Shown here: positions 31,901 to 38,205 of the stretch, piece after piece
Position numbering within the stretch: position 1 is the stretch's first letter
How the letters are laid out: each line of letters begins with the position of its first letter
DNA from: Blautia hydrogenotrophica DSM 10507
Lineage (GTDB): Bacteria > Bacillota > Clostridia > Lachnospirales > Lachnospiraceae
Assembly: GCF_034356035.1 (NCBI RefSeq)
Contig: NZ_CP136423.1
Location: 682,001 to 746,000, forward strand
DNA: 64,000 nt
Reading direction: 5' to 3'
Notes under the pieces: model-generated
Told to the model about the DNA's origin: nothing
The model's input: only the letters and a program-made list of their open reading frames with translations
The model's database searches: none
Position numbers and translations under genes: made by a program

Positions 31901-33693
31901 TGATAGATCAGACGCCGGTTTACCATCTCCAGGATGCTATCTGGTTGCCTCAGAGGGAGGATGCTCTGGACAATGATTACGTGAAATCTGCAATATATAC
32001 GTATGGTGGTGTAGATGCCTACTATCTGGAGGCGTATGAATTCAGAAATGAAAGAGAGGCTGCCATCTATGTGCCAGAGCTTACGGATGAGGAATTGGGA
32101 CAGTATAGTGCAGGGGGGCACTGTATTACCTTAGTGGGTTGGGATGACAATTATCCAAAGGAGAATTTCACACCGGCGACTCCGCCCGGGGACGGCGCTT
32201 TTATTTTTAAGAACAGCTGGGGAGAAGAGGCAGGAGAAAACGGATACTATTATCTGTCCTATTATTCCCACAATCTTCTGGCAAATCCAGGGGCAGTATA
32301 CTTTATGGAAGAAGGCGCTGACAATTACAATACGATCTATCAGTATGATACTTTTGGTGTGGTAAACACAATCCAGTCAGAGCAGCCGTTATATATGGCC
32401 AATGCGTTTACGGCGAATGGGAAGGAGAATTTAAGGGCGGTATCCTTTTCTACAATGACAGAGAATTTGGATTATGAAATTTATGTGGAATTGGGTAAAG
32501 AACGTCAAAGGGTGGCGAGCGGAAGCACTAGGTACGCGGGATATAAGACAGTACGTCTTCAAAATGAGATCGCGTTGAAGCAGGGGCAGGAATTTTCTAT
32601 CATAATAAAATTCAGCAAGGAGTCTGGTTTCTTTGAAATTCCTATAGAGTATCCAGTGGAGGGATATAGCGCAAAGGCGGAGAGTAAAGAAGGCATAAGT
32701 TGGATTTCTGAGGACGGAGAGAATTGGGAGGATTTGTACTCGTTTAAAGCAAATCCGTGTATCAAAGCATTTACCTACAATGAAGAGCTAGATGGTACTT
32801 TGGCGGAAGGGGTGGACTCGTCTATAAATATCAATATAAACGGCGACTCTGTCAGCGACTGTCCAAGACAGATCGGCGGCTTTTCTCTGGGAGAACGAGG
32901 AGAAACGGAATCAAAAAGTCAAAGGATGACAGAAGATGGAAGAGCTCTGGGCGCTAAGATCGTGGAGCATCAGACGGAGGTTGCCAGCGAAGAGGCACCG
33001 ATTACGGAATTACCGGAGCAGTTTGATTTAAGACAGATCGGTGCAGTGACTCCTATAAGGAACCAGTATGATATGGGTTCTTGTTGGACTTTCGCGGCAA
33101 TGGGCTCTGCGGAAAGTGTACTAATGAGAAATGAAAATGCTTGTTATACTTATCCGATGGACGTTCAGATTCAAGGGGAGGACACGATTTTACTTACAGA
33201 TGAAAATTCCACGGTAACCTATGAGGCTTTGGCAGAACTATCCACCGACATTGCCGCGACAGATGTCATCACCTGGGAATTATCTGGCGATCTGGACAGT
33301 GTGGAACAAGGAGAGGTACCTCTAAGAAGCGCAAGCGGACAACAGATCAGCCTTTTTACCGCGAAAAAAGCAGGAATGATTACCTTGACTGCGGTCAGTG
33401 CGGCGGACCAAAACAGGACAGATACAATTATGGTTAAAATTCAGGATGAGCGGACAAAAGTCACTCCGACAGCAAAACCGGAAATAAGTTCTTCTGCGAT
33501 TCCCACACAGAAGCCTGGCGTCACGGGGACAGTGACAAATAATTCCAATGATGTGAACACAACGAAAGCTGACAAAGCAGACGGAGCAAAGACTGCTGAC
33601 GAGACTCCTATAGGACAGTGGTCGGCGCTGACGATACTTTCTGTAATGGCTGCTGTAGTGGTTCTATTTAGGCGCAAAAAGTCGGAAAAATAG
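28942..33693 (+). CDS. Surface protein: 5'-nucleotidase-like phosphoesterase fused to a permuted C1 protease
   Basis: 1583 residues. A signal peptide (KKKLFCYFLAASLIVGGIVPRCSVFA) and acidic linker lead to a metallophosphatase (NDIHGAF near 108, GNHEFDYG near 174) and 5'-nucleotidase C-domain (to about 620). Then come a small beta domain (630-693), a Listeria/Bacteroides-type repeat (GYQFQGWYLDKKF, 720-791), a PPC domain (793-903) and the His/Asn half of a papain-like C1 protease (GGHCITLVGWDDN near 1059, FKNSWGEE near 1089) with a lectin-like extension to 1285. The protease Cys half (LPEQFDLRQIGAVTPIRNQ..GSCWTFAA, Cys1381) comes last, before an Ig-like domain and a C-terminal membrane anchor (KTADETPIG, hydrophobic stretch, RRKK). 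No LPXTG is seen. It likely scavenges nucleotides and cleaves proteins at the cell surface. The half order is the reverse of normal C1 proteases. Confidence 0.85.
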   Translation: MKKKLFCYFLAASLIVGGIVPRCSVFAEQNEEKPPELEEVEQENKKQAEFDTENTVQTEEEEVQSDTGDEQEDFSVKSSDKFSVEAALDERGGTKESTNEVIIYHTNDIHGAFSEEEGGSVGLAKAATLKKETENALLVDAGDCTQGLPLVSLSKGTSAIELMNTAGYDLMAAGNHEFDYGLEQLFSNVSLAEFPVLAANVYRDGNPLFLDKTAAENNGENAVLDVGEKKIGFFGLLTVGTQTSTNPDAVSQLEFRDEVETAKAQIDALEEQDVDAIVAVCHMGDEPVVDCTSDMLANALTGEYQGKLDLIIDGHSHTKENTVENEVLIVQTGSGMTELGKVTLSFEEDGEVQAVEEPLYEEDLSEIEPDAQVLRKIQEIQEGQEPVLAQKVSDTDTSLWGGWVNDLAEARMYETNLGDLSADAYAWAAETYLAKQGKETKYIFGVINGGGVRESIPAGEITVGNLVTVFPFSNTLMVKKITPAILYQVMENSVSYQTGQEQGTGTLLGGASGGYLQISGFQVSYNPSAGAGEKVTSIQVPDETGNDTVTLSKDDTQTEIMLVSNNFIMTGGNEYTMLGELPLEAEIGGELEAVESYLTEVFDQGVIGAYPVQGGRIQIEEDASPEEYQAHIRVTDTQGNLIPNQEMSYYIDSDRGHNGTTDENGLLTVTLPRGPHAVKLAKDQAEVYLNNYSGNGLQAESSALPNLIYKDDGSCAPLESYKITYVLNGGVNHKGNPESFRENDDTIVLKEPSRKGYQFQGWYLDKKFKSPCDEIASGTKEDITVYAKWRKDNLEPNDSWKTAVKLRVPSKTESYISDSEDVDYYRFTLREEEKISIRLTQPNDKDMCCDIALYNGDYDVIKKSQMNLDQSIVQNLKKGTYYITVSSLNGGFSSQPYVLRLSKIANTGLDFSEQNLLTQSLHPDSAVAFDLGGGLNSGGHLMMSTAYFSRWGGPLTEEQNPYPEYSLVETQEGGYQFQPSEDEVEILIDQTPVYHLQDAIWLPQREDALDNDYVKSAIYTYGGVDAYYLEAYEFRNEREAAIYVPELTDEELGQYSAGGHCITLVGWDDNYPKENFTPATPPGDGAFIFKNSWGEEAGENGYYYLSYYSHNLLANPGAVYFMEEGADNYNTIYQYDTFGVVNTIQSEQPLYMANAFTANGKENLRAVSFSTMTENLDYEIYVELGKERQRVASGSTRYAGYKTVRLQNEIALKQGQEFSIIIKFSKESGFFEIPIEYPVEGYSAKAESKEGISWISEDGENWEDLYSFKANPCIKAFTYNEELDGTLAEGVDSSINININGDSVSDCPRQIGGFSLGERGETESKSQRMTEDGRALGAKIVEHQTEVASEEAPITELPEQFDLRQIGAVTPIRNQYDMGSCWTFAAMGSAESVLMRNENACYTYPMDVQIQGEDTILLTDENSTVTYEALAELSTDIAATDVITWELSGDLDSVEQGEVPLRSASGQQISLFTAKKAGMITLTAVSAADQNRTDTIMVKIQDERTKVTPTAKPEISSSAIPTQKPGVTGTVTNNSNDVNTTKADKADGAKTADETPIGQWSALTILSVMAAVVVLFRRKKSEK

Positions 33694-33766
33694 TACTTGA
33701 ATTTTGCAAGGACGGAGTATATACTGGATGCAGATAGCGACTTTTACAAGTAGGAGATGCACAGAA

Positions 33767-34282
33767 ATGGGAGATGTAGAATTGAGATTTTATGAAATTT
33801 TGATTCGTGAAGAGATCGAAAATTTGTGTGAAAATGGAAGATTTCTCCAGATGGCTTCTTATATCCAGCATGGAGATATCAGTGTCTTTGAACACAGTGT
33901 GGGAGTGGCGTATATGAGTGTCTTCATTGCGAGATCTTTACATGTGAAGCTTCACCATATGGTGTTGATACGCGGGGCCTTGCTTCATGACTATTTTCTC
34001 TATGACTGGCATGAAAAGGATAGGAGACATTGTCTGCATGGGCTGAGGCACCCTAGATTGGCAATGCGCAATGCGTGTGAGGACTATGAGTTGACAAAGA
34101 GGGAGAAAAATATTATACTCCGTCATATGTTTCCGCTGACAGTCGTTCCGCCTACATGCAGGGAGGCATGGATTGTATGTCTGGCAGATAAGATCTGTGC
34201 TGTATTGGAAACACTGCACTTGTCAAAACGAAGGTACAGAGAATATTTTCCAATGGCGTTGAGAGAGTCATATATGAGGTAA
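33767..34282 (+). CDS. HD domain protein, probable phosphohydrolase
   Basis: 171 residues from the ATG at 33767 (MGDVELRFYEIL), which has TAGGAG upstream; the frame starts 21 codons earlier within what looks like leader sequence. HD-fold residues are visible: an early His in FEHSVGVAYMSVFIA, the HD pair in RGALLHDYFLYDWH and a later Asp in VCLADKICAVLE. These enzymes hydrolyse phosphate esters of nucleotides or related signals with divalent metal. Follows the surface protein by 73 bp and ends at a terminator. Confidence 0.85.
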   Translation: MGDVELRFYEILIREEIENLCENGRFLQMASYIQHGDISVFEHSVGVAYMSVFIARSLHVKLHHMVLIRGALLHDYFLYDWHEKDRRHCLHGLRHPRLAMRNACEDYELTKREKNIILRHMFPLTVVPPTCREAWIVCLADKICAVLETLHLSKRRYREYFPMALRESYMR

Positions 34283-34288
34283 AGAGTA

Positions 34289-34348
34289 GATTCCCTTCTG
34301 GGGAGACAAAAAAAAGAAAAATTGTCTGCCCAGAAGGGGATTTTTGTT
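34289..34348 (+). terminator. Rho-independent terminator after the HD gene
   Basis: TCCCTTCTGGGGAGACAA (from 34291) pairs with TTGTCTGCCCAGAAGGGGA, then TTTTTGTTT. The loop is A-rich. Confidence 0.85.
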
Positions 34349-34360
34349 TGGAGGTAAAAT

Positions 34361-35014
34361 ATGAAGAAAAAAATTTTGTGTTTGTTGTGTATGGTACTGA
34401 TCGCGATGGGAGGCTGTGGAGGCTCTGCTGCACAGCAGGAAGAGAAGGAATTATCTAAGAGTGTTCCCAACGAGGAGATTACTGAGGAAAGTGTAGAGGA
34501 AACGAATACGGATGACGCTGGGCGGGCGACAATTCAAATGGGAGAGTTTGAGGCTGAGACACTGAGCAAAGAGGCAGCGACGCAGGAGATTTTCGAAAAG
34601 TCCCAGCTCACGATGCTGAATATCTGGGCGACGTTCTGCGGTCCTTGTATTCAGGAAATGGAGGGCTTGGGAGAGCTGAATAGGGAATATGATTCCCAGA
34701 AGTTTCAGATCGTTGGATTGATTTCCGATGTGTACAGCCAGGAGCAGAGTGAGGAAATTCAGAAGGTGATCGAAGAAAACATGGAGACTGCGAGAGTCAT
34801 CATAGATGCCACAAAGGCGGATTATACCCACCTACTTTTGAATCAGCCTTTGTGGGAAAAATTGGGCGGATATATGCAGTATGTTCCCACGACGATCTTT
34901 TTGGACAGTGAGGGCAGACAGGTAGGTGAGATTTACAGCAGCGCTCACAGCAAGGAAGAGTGGAAAGAAATCATAGACGGCGTTTTGAGTGAGATGGAGG
35001 CAGAAGAGGAATGA
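34361..35014 (+). CDS. TlpA/ResA-like thioredoxin lipoprotein
   Basis: 217 residues. Lipoprotein signal with lipobox MGGC near residue 19, an acidic linker, then a redoxin fold with NIWATFCGPCIQEME; the CGPC redox pair is Cys93-Cys96. The later VPTTIFLDSEGRQVG holds the cis-proline loop. It should act outside the membrane as a thiol reductant or oxidant. It overlaps the next small CXXC gene by ATGA and a membrane ferredoxin follows, so electrons may pass from the iron-sulfur protein across the membrane to this thioredoxin; the flow is inferred from the gene order. Confidence 0.92.
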   Translation: MKKKILCLLCMVLIAMGGCGGSAAQQEEKELSKSVPNEEITEESVEETNTDDAGRATIQMGEFEAETLSKEAATQEIFEKSQLTMLNIWATFCGPCIQEMEGLGELNREYDSQKFQIVGLISDVYSQEQSEEIQKVIEENMETARVIIDATKADYTHLLLNQPLWEKLGGYMQYVPTTIFLDSEGRQVGEIYSSAHSKEEWKEIIDGVLSEMEAEEE

Positions 35015-35157
35015 AGGAAAAGACCAGAATTTATCTGCGGTGGGGAGTGGCCGGGCTCGCTTTACTGTTCATGGGAATCGGAGCAGTCAGAGGCGAGCTG
35101 CTGATCGTTTGGATGAAGGCCATCAATGTCTGTCTGGAGTGCATTGGAATTGGGTAA
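35011..35157 (+). CDS. Small membrane CXXC protein, CD1871A-like
   Basis: 48 residues, starting at the ATG that overlaps the TlpA stop. One membrane segment (WGVAGLALLFMGIGAVRGEL) is followed by VWMKAINVCLECIGIG, so the protein ends in a CLEC motif right after the membrane. It resembles the CD1871A-type small CXXC proteins of clostridia. It also overlaps the start of the ferredoxin gene by about 30 bp. Position between a thioredoxin and a membrane ferredoxin suggests it carries thiol electrons across or at the membrane. Confidence 0.82.
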   Translation: MKEKTRIYLRWGVAGLALLFMGIGAVRGELLIVWMKAINVCLECIGIG

Positions 35158-36022
35158 GCTGAGAACTTGGATTCAAATTGGATTTACAGCGCTGACGAAT
35201 GGGTATGCAGCAGGATTTCTCAAAGGGAAGATCTACACAGGAGATTTTAAGAAGTATTGTGTGCCTGGATTAAATTGCTATTCGTGTCCAGGAGCCTTGG
35301 GCTCCTGCCCCATCGGTTCCCTTCAGGCTGTAATTGGCAGCAGAAATATGAATTTTTCCTTTTATGTGGTTGGCTTTTTGATGCTGACTGGGGCTGTGTT
35401 CGGACGGTTTGTGTGTGGCTGGCTTTGTCCTTTTGGCTTAATACAGGATTTACTCTATAAAATTCCCTTTGTGAGAAAATGGAAAAGACTGCCCGGGGAG
35501 AGAGGGCTGCGGCTGCTCCGGTATGCGATACTGATTGGTTTTGTCGTTTTACTGCCGATGTTTGCCGTGGACATCATTGGGCAGGGAAGTCCGTGGTTCT
35601 GTAAATATATCTGCCCTAGCGGTACCTTGACGGCTGGAATACCTCTGGGAGCCACGAACCCGCAGCTCCGGGCGGCGATGGGCGGACTGTTTTTGGGGAA
35701 GTTTGCCTTACTGATATTTTTGATTCTGTTGTCAGTGGCAGTCTATCGGCCGTTTTGCAGATATCTGTGTCCTCTGGGAGCAGTCTATGGGCTTTTTCAT
35801 CCAATTTCCTTCTATCGCTATCAGGTGAACGAGGAGCTATGTACGAATTGCGGAAGGTGTCGGGAAGTATGTAAGATGGATATCGAGGTCTGGAAGAACC
35901 CCAATAGTCTGGATTGCGTGCGGTGCGGTGATTGTCTGAAAAGCTGCCCTCATCAGGCGTTGAAAAGAAAGGCGTTTTTTCGAAGCCAGCTTCAGCGGGT
36001 TCAGACAGAAAAGGAAGTTTGA
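35126..36022 (+). CDS. Membrane-bound 4Fe-4S protein, NapH-like
   Basis: 298 residues from the ATG at 35126; a TTG at 35150 behind GGAG is another possible start and would reduce overlap with the small CXXC gene. Several membrane segments (FYVVGFLMLTGAVFG, RYAILIGFVVLLPMFAV, FALLIFLILLSVAVY) are interspersed with Cys-rich loops: CYSCPGALGSCPIG, CGWLCPFG, CKYICPSG and CRYLCPLG. Two ferredoxin motifs close the protein (CTNCGRCREVCKMD and CVRCGDCLKSCPHQA). This is the NapH/YccM architecture that moves electrons between membrane and soluble partners. Third gene of the redox operon. Confidence 0.9.
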   Translation: MSVWSALELGKLRTWIQIGFTALTNGYAAGFLKGKIYTGDFKKYCVPGLNCYSCPGALGSCPIGSLQAVIGSRNMNFSFYVVGFLMLTGAVFGRFVCGWLCPFGLIQDLLYKIPFVRKWKRLPGERGLRLLRYAILIGFVVLLPMFAVDIIGQGSPWFCKYICPSGTLTAGIPLGATNPQLRAAMGGLFLGKFALLIFLILLSVAVYRPFCRYLCPLGAVYGLFHPISFYRYQVNEELCTNCGRCREVCKMDIEVWKNPNSLDCVRCGDCLKSCPHQALKRKAFFRSQLQRVQTEKEV

Positions 36023-36440
36023 CGCATATTTATCAGTGGGGAAGACTCCCGCCTCTATAGGCGGTGAGCAAGAAATTGGTATCAGCGGCAGGTGTCAATC
36101 CCCTATCTGATAAACGCTCCACGAGGATACGCAGGAATTCGGAGATGAATAATGTCGGCAAATGCCGACCCGAATCCCGTGCCAAGGCTCGCAAGCGAGT
36201 CTTGAACTGGTTATGTCCACGAAAGGAAAACAGAATTGTGGGTATTCCTAAAGATCAGAGAATATTGTCTAAAAATTTGATGATTTTATCAATGGACGGA
36301 GTTTTTTCTATTGGATATAATAATAGGTATCAGAGGCCAGGGAATGACGGAATAGACAGACAGCCGGATGTGACCCCAATAGCATGTACATCGTCTTTTT
36401 ACGGTGTAATTAGACTAGTTTGATATCCGATAGAGCCTCT
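36023..36440 (+). other. Unassigned structured region, possible IS200/IS605 3' remnant
   Basis: No convincing gene. Hairpins: CCGCC/GGCGG at 36049-36064; GTCGGC/GCCGAC at 36154-36169 nested inside GGAATTCGG/CCGAATCC (36134-36177); AGGCTCGC/GCGAGTCT at 36185-36202, followed by TGAAC. A GC-rich hairpin series with a TTGAAC end resembles the right end and guide-RNA part of IS200/IS605 (TnpB) elements. No transposase is present. A terminator at 36441 suggests the region may be transcribed. A 119-residue frame at 36064-36423 has no family features. Confidence 0.35.
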
Positions 36441-36480
36441 GCCCAAAGTCCAGATCTTGTGTCTGGGCTTTTTATTTATT
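36441..36480 (+). terminator. Rho-independent terminator after the unassigned region
   Basis: GCCCA...TGGGC with AAAGTCCAGA/TCTGGGCTTT pairing, then TTTTTATTTATT. Confidence 0.75.
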
Positions 36481-36649
36481 AGGAAAATTCGTTGGATTTC
36501 CTAGTAAATAAAAAGTCTTCCGGGCAGGATGCACACGCCGCAATAAAGTAGTTCACCGTAAAGCGATGTTGCGGCGACGCGCAAAGTGAGCTGCATCCTT
36601 CAAGGATTGAGAGGATGGGGGAGTACAGTGGGTTTGCTCACTTTATATC
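36479..36649 (+). repeat. Dispersed intergenic repeat, type A variant
   Basis: Variant head (TTAGGAAAATTCG...AAATAAAAAG) like the copy at 28578, then GGGCAGGATGCACACGCCGC, GTTGCGGCGACGCGCAAAG and the tail ATTGAGAGGATGGGGGAG...TTTGCTCACTTT. Confidence 0.72.
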
Positions 36650-36650
36650 T

Positions 36651-36797
36651 GCCATAGGAAAGACCTTGTCACGTTAATGCGTGAGCCTCCTTTCCTATAA
36701 CAAAAACGCTCCGCATGGATCGCACTGTGGCGGAGTGGAAGATAGCGCTTTGCGCCCACCGCAGGCGGAGAATCCTGCTTGCAGGATTCTTTTTTAT
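36651..36797 (+). repeat. Dispersed intergenic repeat, type B with terminator
   Basis: Same palindromic head as type A (ATAGGAAAGACC, CACGTTAATGCGTG, CTTTCCTATAAC) but a different tail: AACGCTCCGCATGGATCGCAC, a GGCGGAG...ACCGCAGGCGGAG stem, and a perfect AGAATCCTGC/GCAGGATTCT hairpin at 36769-36790 followed by TTTTT. It joins the type A copy directly. Confidence 0.75.
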
Positions 36798-36803
36798 TGG
36801 TAC

Positions 36804-36834
36804 TTGACTTTCCTCTAAGGGGAGGCATTATACT
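36804..36834 (+). promoter_or_regulatory. MerR-type promoter/operator with 19-bp spacer
   Basis: TTGACT at 36804-36809 and TATACT at 36829-36834 are separated by 19 bp rather than 17. The spacer holds the dyad TTTCCTC...GGGGAGG. Long-spacer promoters with an internal dyad are the known target of MerR-family activators such as BmrR, and the merR-like gene starts 40 bp later, so this is likely its own autoregulated promoter. Confidence 0.75.
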
Positions 36835-36874
36835 GAATACAGATTCGAATCAAGTTCAGCCAGGAGGTAGTGAG

Positions 36875-37681
36875 ATGTTGACTGTGGGACAATTCTCTAA
36901 AATTTGTCAGGTGAGTACAAAGACTCTGCATCACTATGATAAGATTGGCCTTGTGAAGCCGGAACAGACAGACAAGTTTACTGGTTATCGGTATTATTCG
37001 GAGGAACAGCTACCGTTGATGCTGCTGATTCAGAGGTTGAAGAGGTATGGATTCACGCTGACAGAGATTAAAAATTTTCTGGGCTGTGAAGATAAGGACG
37101 TTCTTTATCAGAAACTGAAAGATAAGAAGCTGGAACTAGAGAGACAGTGCACAGAGGGATTGAAGACTGTCGAGGAGATGGGCCGGCATCTGCAAAATTT
37201 TGAAAGGACGAGCAATATTATGGGATATCAGGATACCTATGAGGTGGAAAAAATATGGACGGAGGATCTGATGATTATCAGCAGCAGGCAGGAGATGTCT
37301 GTAGAGGATTTTGGGAAGTATTTCGAAAAGGTTTTTATGGAAATTGTAAAGAAGCAAGCGACTGCGGCCGGGAGAGTCTTGGCAATCTATCACGATGAGG
37401 AATTTCACCATGAGAAGACCGATATTGAAGTGGCAGCGGAAATTCGGGAGCCGGAGAAAGCCACCAGAATACTGCGGGGAGGTCTGTGTGCGTCCACTGT
37501 TCATCGAGGAGCGTACTCTGGATTATCTGATGCATACGGAGCTTTGGTCAGGTGGGTGAGTCAGAACGGCTATCAGCTGGATGGATGCCCTTATGAAATC
37601 TATCGGAAAAATGGATTTGACGGGCTGCCTGTGCAGGATTGGGAGACTCAGGTAATATTCCCCATCAAAGAGAGCCTCTGA
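36875..37681 (+). CDS. MerR family regulator with GyrI-like effector domain
   Basis: 268 residues from the ATG at 36875, behind AGGAGGTAGTGAG. N-terminal MerR helix-turn-helix (LTVGQFSKICQVSTKTLHHYDKIGLVKPEQTDKFTGYRYY) is followed by a coiled-coil linker and, from about residue 120, a GyrI/BmrR-like ligand domain ending CPYEIYRKNGFDG...WETQVIFPIKE. It should bend promoter DNA and activate on binding a small hydrophobic or cationic ligand. No pump or resistance gene is next to it, so the regulon beyond itself is unknown. Confidence 0.92.
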   Translation: MLTVGQFSKICQVSTKTLHHYDKIGLVKPEQTDKFTGYRYYSEEQLPLMLLIQRLKRYGFTLTEIKNFLGCEDKDVLYQKLKDKKLELERQCTEGLKTVEEMGRHLQNFERTSNIMGYQDTYEVEKIWTEDLMIISSRQEMSVEDFGKYFEKVFMEIVKKQATAAGRVLAIYHDEEFHHEKTDIEVAAEIREPEKATRILRGGLCASTVHRGAYSGLSDAYGALVRWVSQNGYQLDGCPYEIYRKNGFDGLPVQDWETQVIFPIKESL

Positions 37682-37807
37682 CACGGAAAAAGGAGTTTGT
37701 AGCTAGGAGATATTTTTTGTGCAGAAGGACCAAAGCTGAGCACTGCGATTTGTGCTATACTCGAAAACAGATAAAGTGTTTAATTGGATATCTGTATTCG
37801 GAAGAAG

Positions 37808-37982
37808 AATTCGGGAGAGACCGTCTAAAAAGACGGCGCCGAAGGGGAAAGGTGGAAACTCTCAGGCAAAAAGACCGGGTTTGGACGAGACTCTGGAGAG
37901 CGCAAGCACCGAAGGGGGAGAGGGGAAAAGCAGAACAAGCGAGAAACCTTCTGTAAAATCTTTCAGGTAACAGGACAGAGAC
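37808..37982 (+). promoter_or_regulatory. Tandem glycine riboswitch
   Basis: Two aptamers in line. The first has GGGAGAGACC, GCGCCGAAGGGG and AACTCTCAGGCAAAAAGACC; the second has CTCTGGAGAG, GCACCGAAGGGG and CTTTCAGGTAACAGGACAGAG. These are the conserved blocks of the glycine riboswitch, normally found before gcv genes. It precedes gcvT here and would turn on glycine cleavage when glycine is high. A TATACT box at 37756 is a candidate -10 for the transcript. Confidence 0.93.
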
Positions 37983-38031
37983 ATTATTGAGAGCGTATGG
38001 AAAACATGCGACTTTTGATAATGTCTTTTTT
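37980..38031 (+). terminator. Expression-platform terminator of the glycine riboswitch
   Basis: GACATTAT at 37980-37987 pairs with ATAATGTC at 38018-38025, with an inner CGTATG/CATGCG stem, then six Ts. The 5' arm is the end of aptamer 2 (CAGAGACATTAT), so glycine binding can compete with the terminator. Confidence 0.85.
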
Positions 38032-38176
38032 GATAGGAAAGACCTTGTCATGCTAATGCGTGAAAGTCCTTTCCTATTACATAAACGCTCCGTGTAGATC
38101 GCACTGCGGCGGAGTGGAGGATGGCGCTTTGTGCCCCGCCGCAGGCGGAGAATCCTGCAAGCAGGATTCTTTTTTA
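38032..38176 (+). repeat. Dispersed intergenic repeat, type B, between riboswitch and gcvT
   Basis: Head ATAGGAAAGACC with CATGCTAATGCGTG, then CGCTCCGTGTAGATCGCACTGCGGCGGAG and GCCGCAGGCGGAG. It ends with the type B terminator hairpin AGAATCCTGC-AA-GCAGGATTCT and TTTTT (38149-38175), 30 bp before the gcvT start. Confidence 0.8.
38149..38175 (+). terminator. Type B repeat terminator upstream of gcvT
   Basis: Perfect 10-bp stem AGAATCCTGC/GCAGGATTCT with a 2-nt AA between the arms, followed by five more Ts. By sequence alone it should stop much of the transcription that has passed the riboswitch. Confidence 0.7.
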
Positions 38177-38205
38177 TGTTATAGGCAAGATGGAAGGAGG
38201 ATTTT

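Noticed and set aside
33600..33690. LPXTG sortase signal at the end of the large surface protein
   Set aside because: The pattern of hydrophobic stretch and RRKK tail is there, but LPXTG is absent; KTADETPIG may be a variant or the protein may simply stay in the membrane.
36064..36423. 119-residue open frame in the gap before the MerR gene
   Set aside because: No start signal, no family features, and it runs through several hairpins, so it is more likely non-coding.
36000..36480. RNase P RNA, tmRNA or SRP RNA in the hairpin-rich gap
   Set aside because: None of the conserved core sequences of these RNAs is present.
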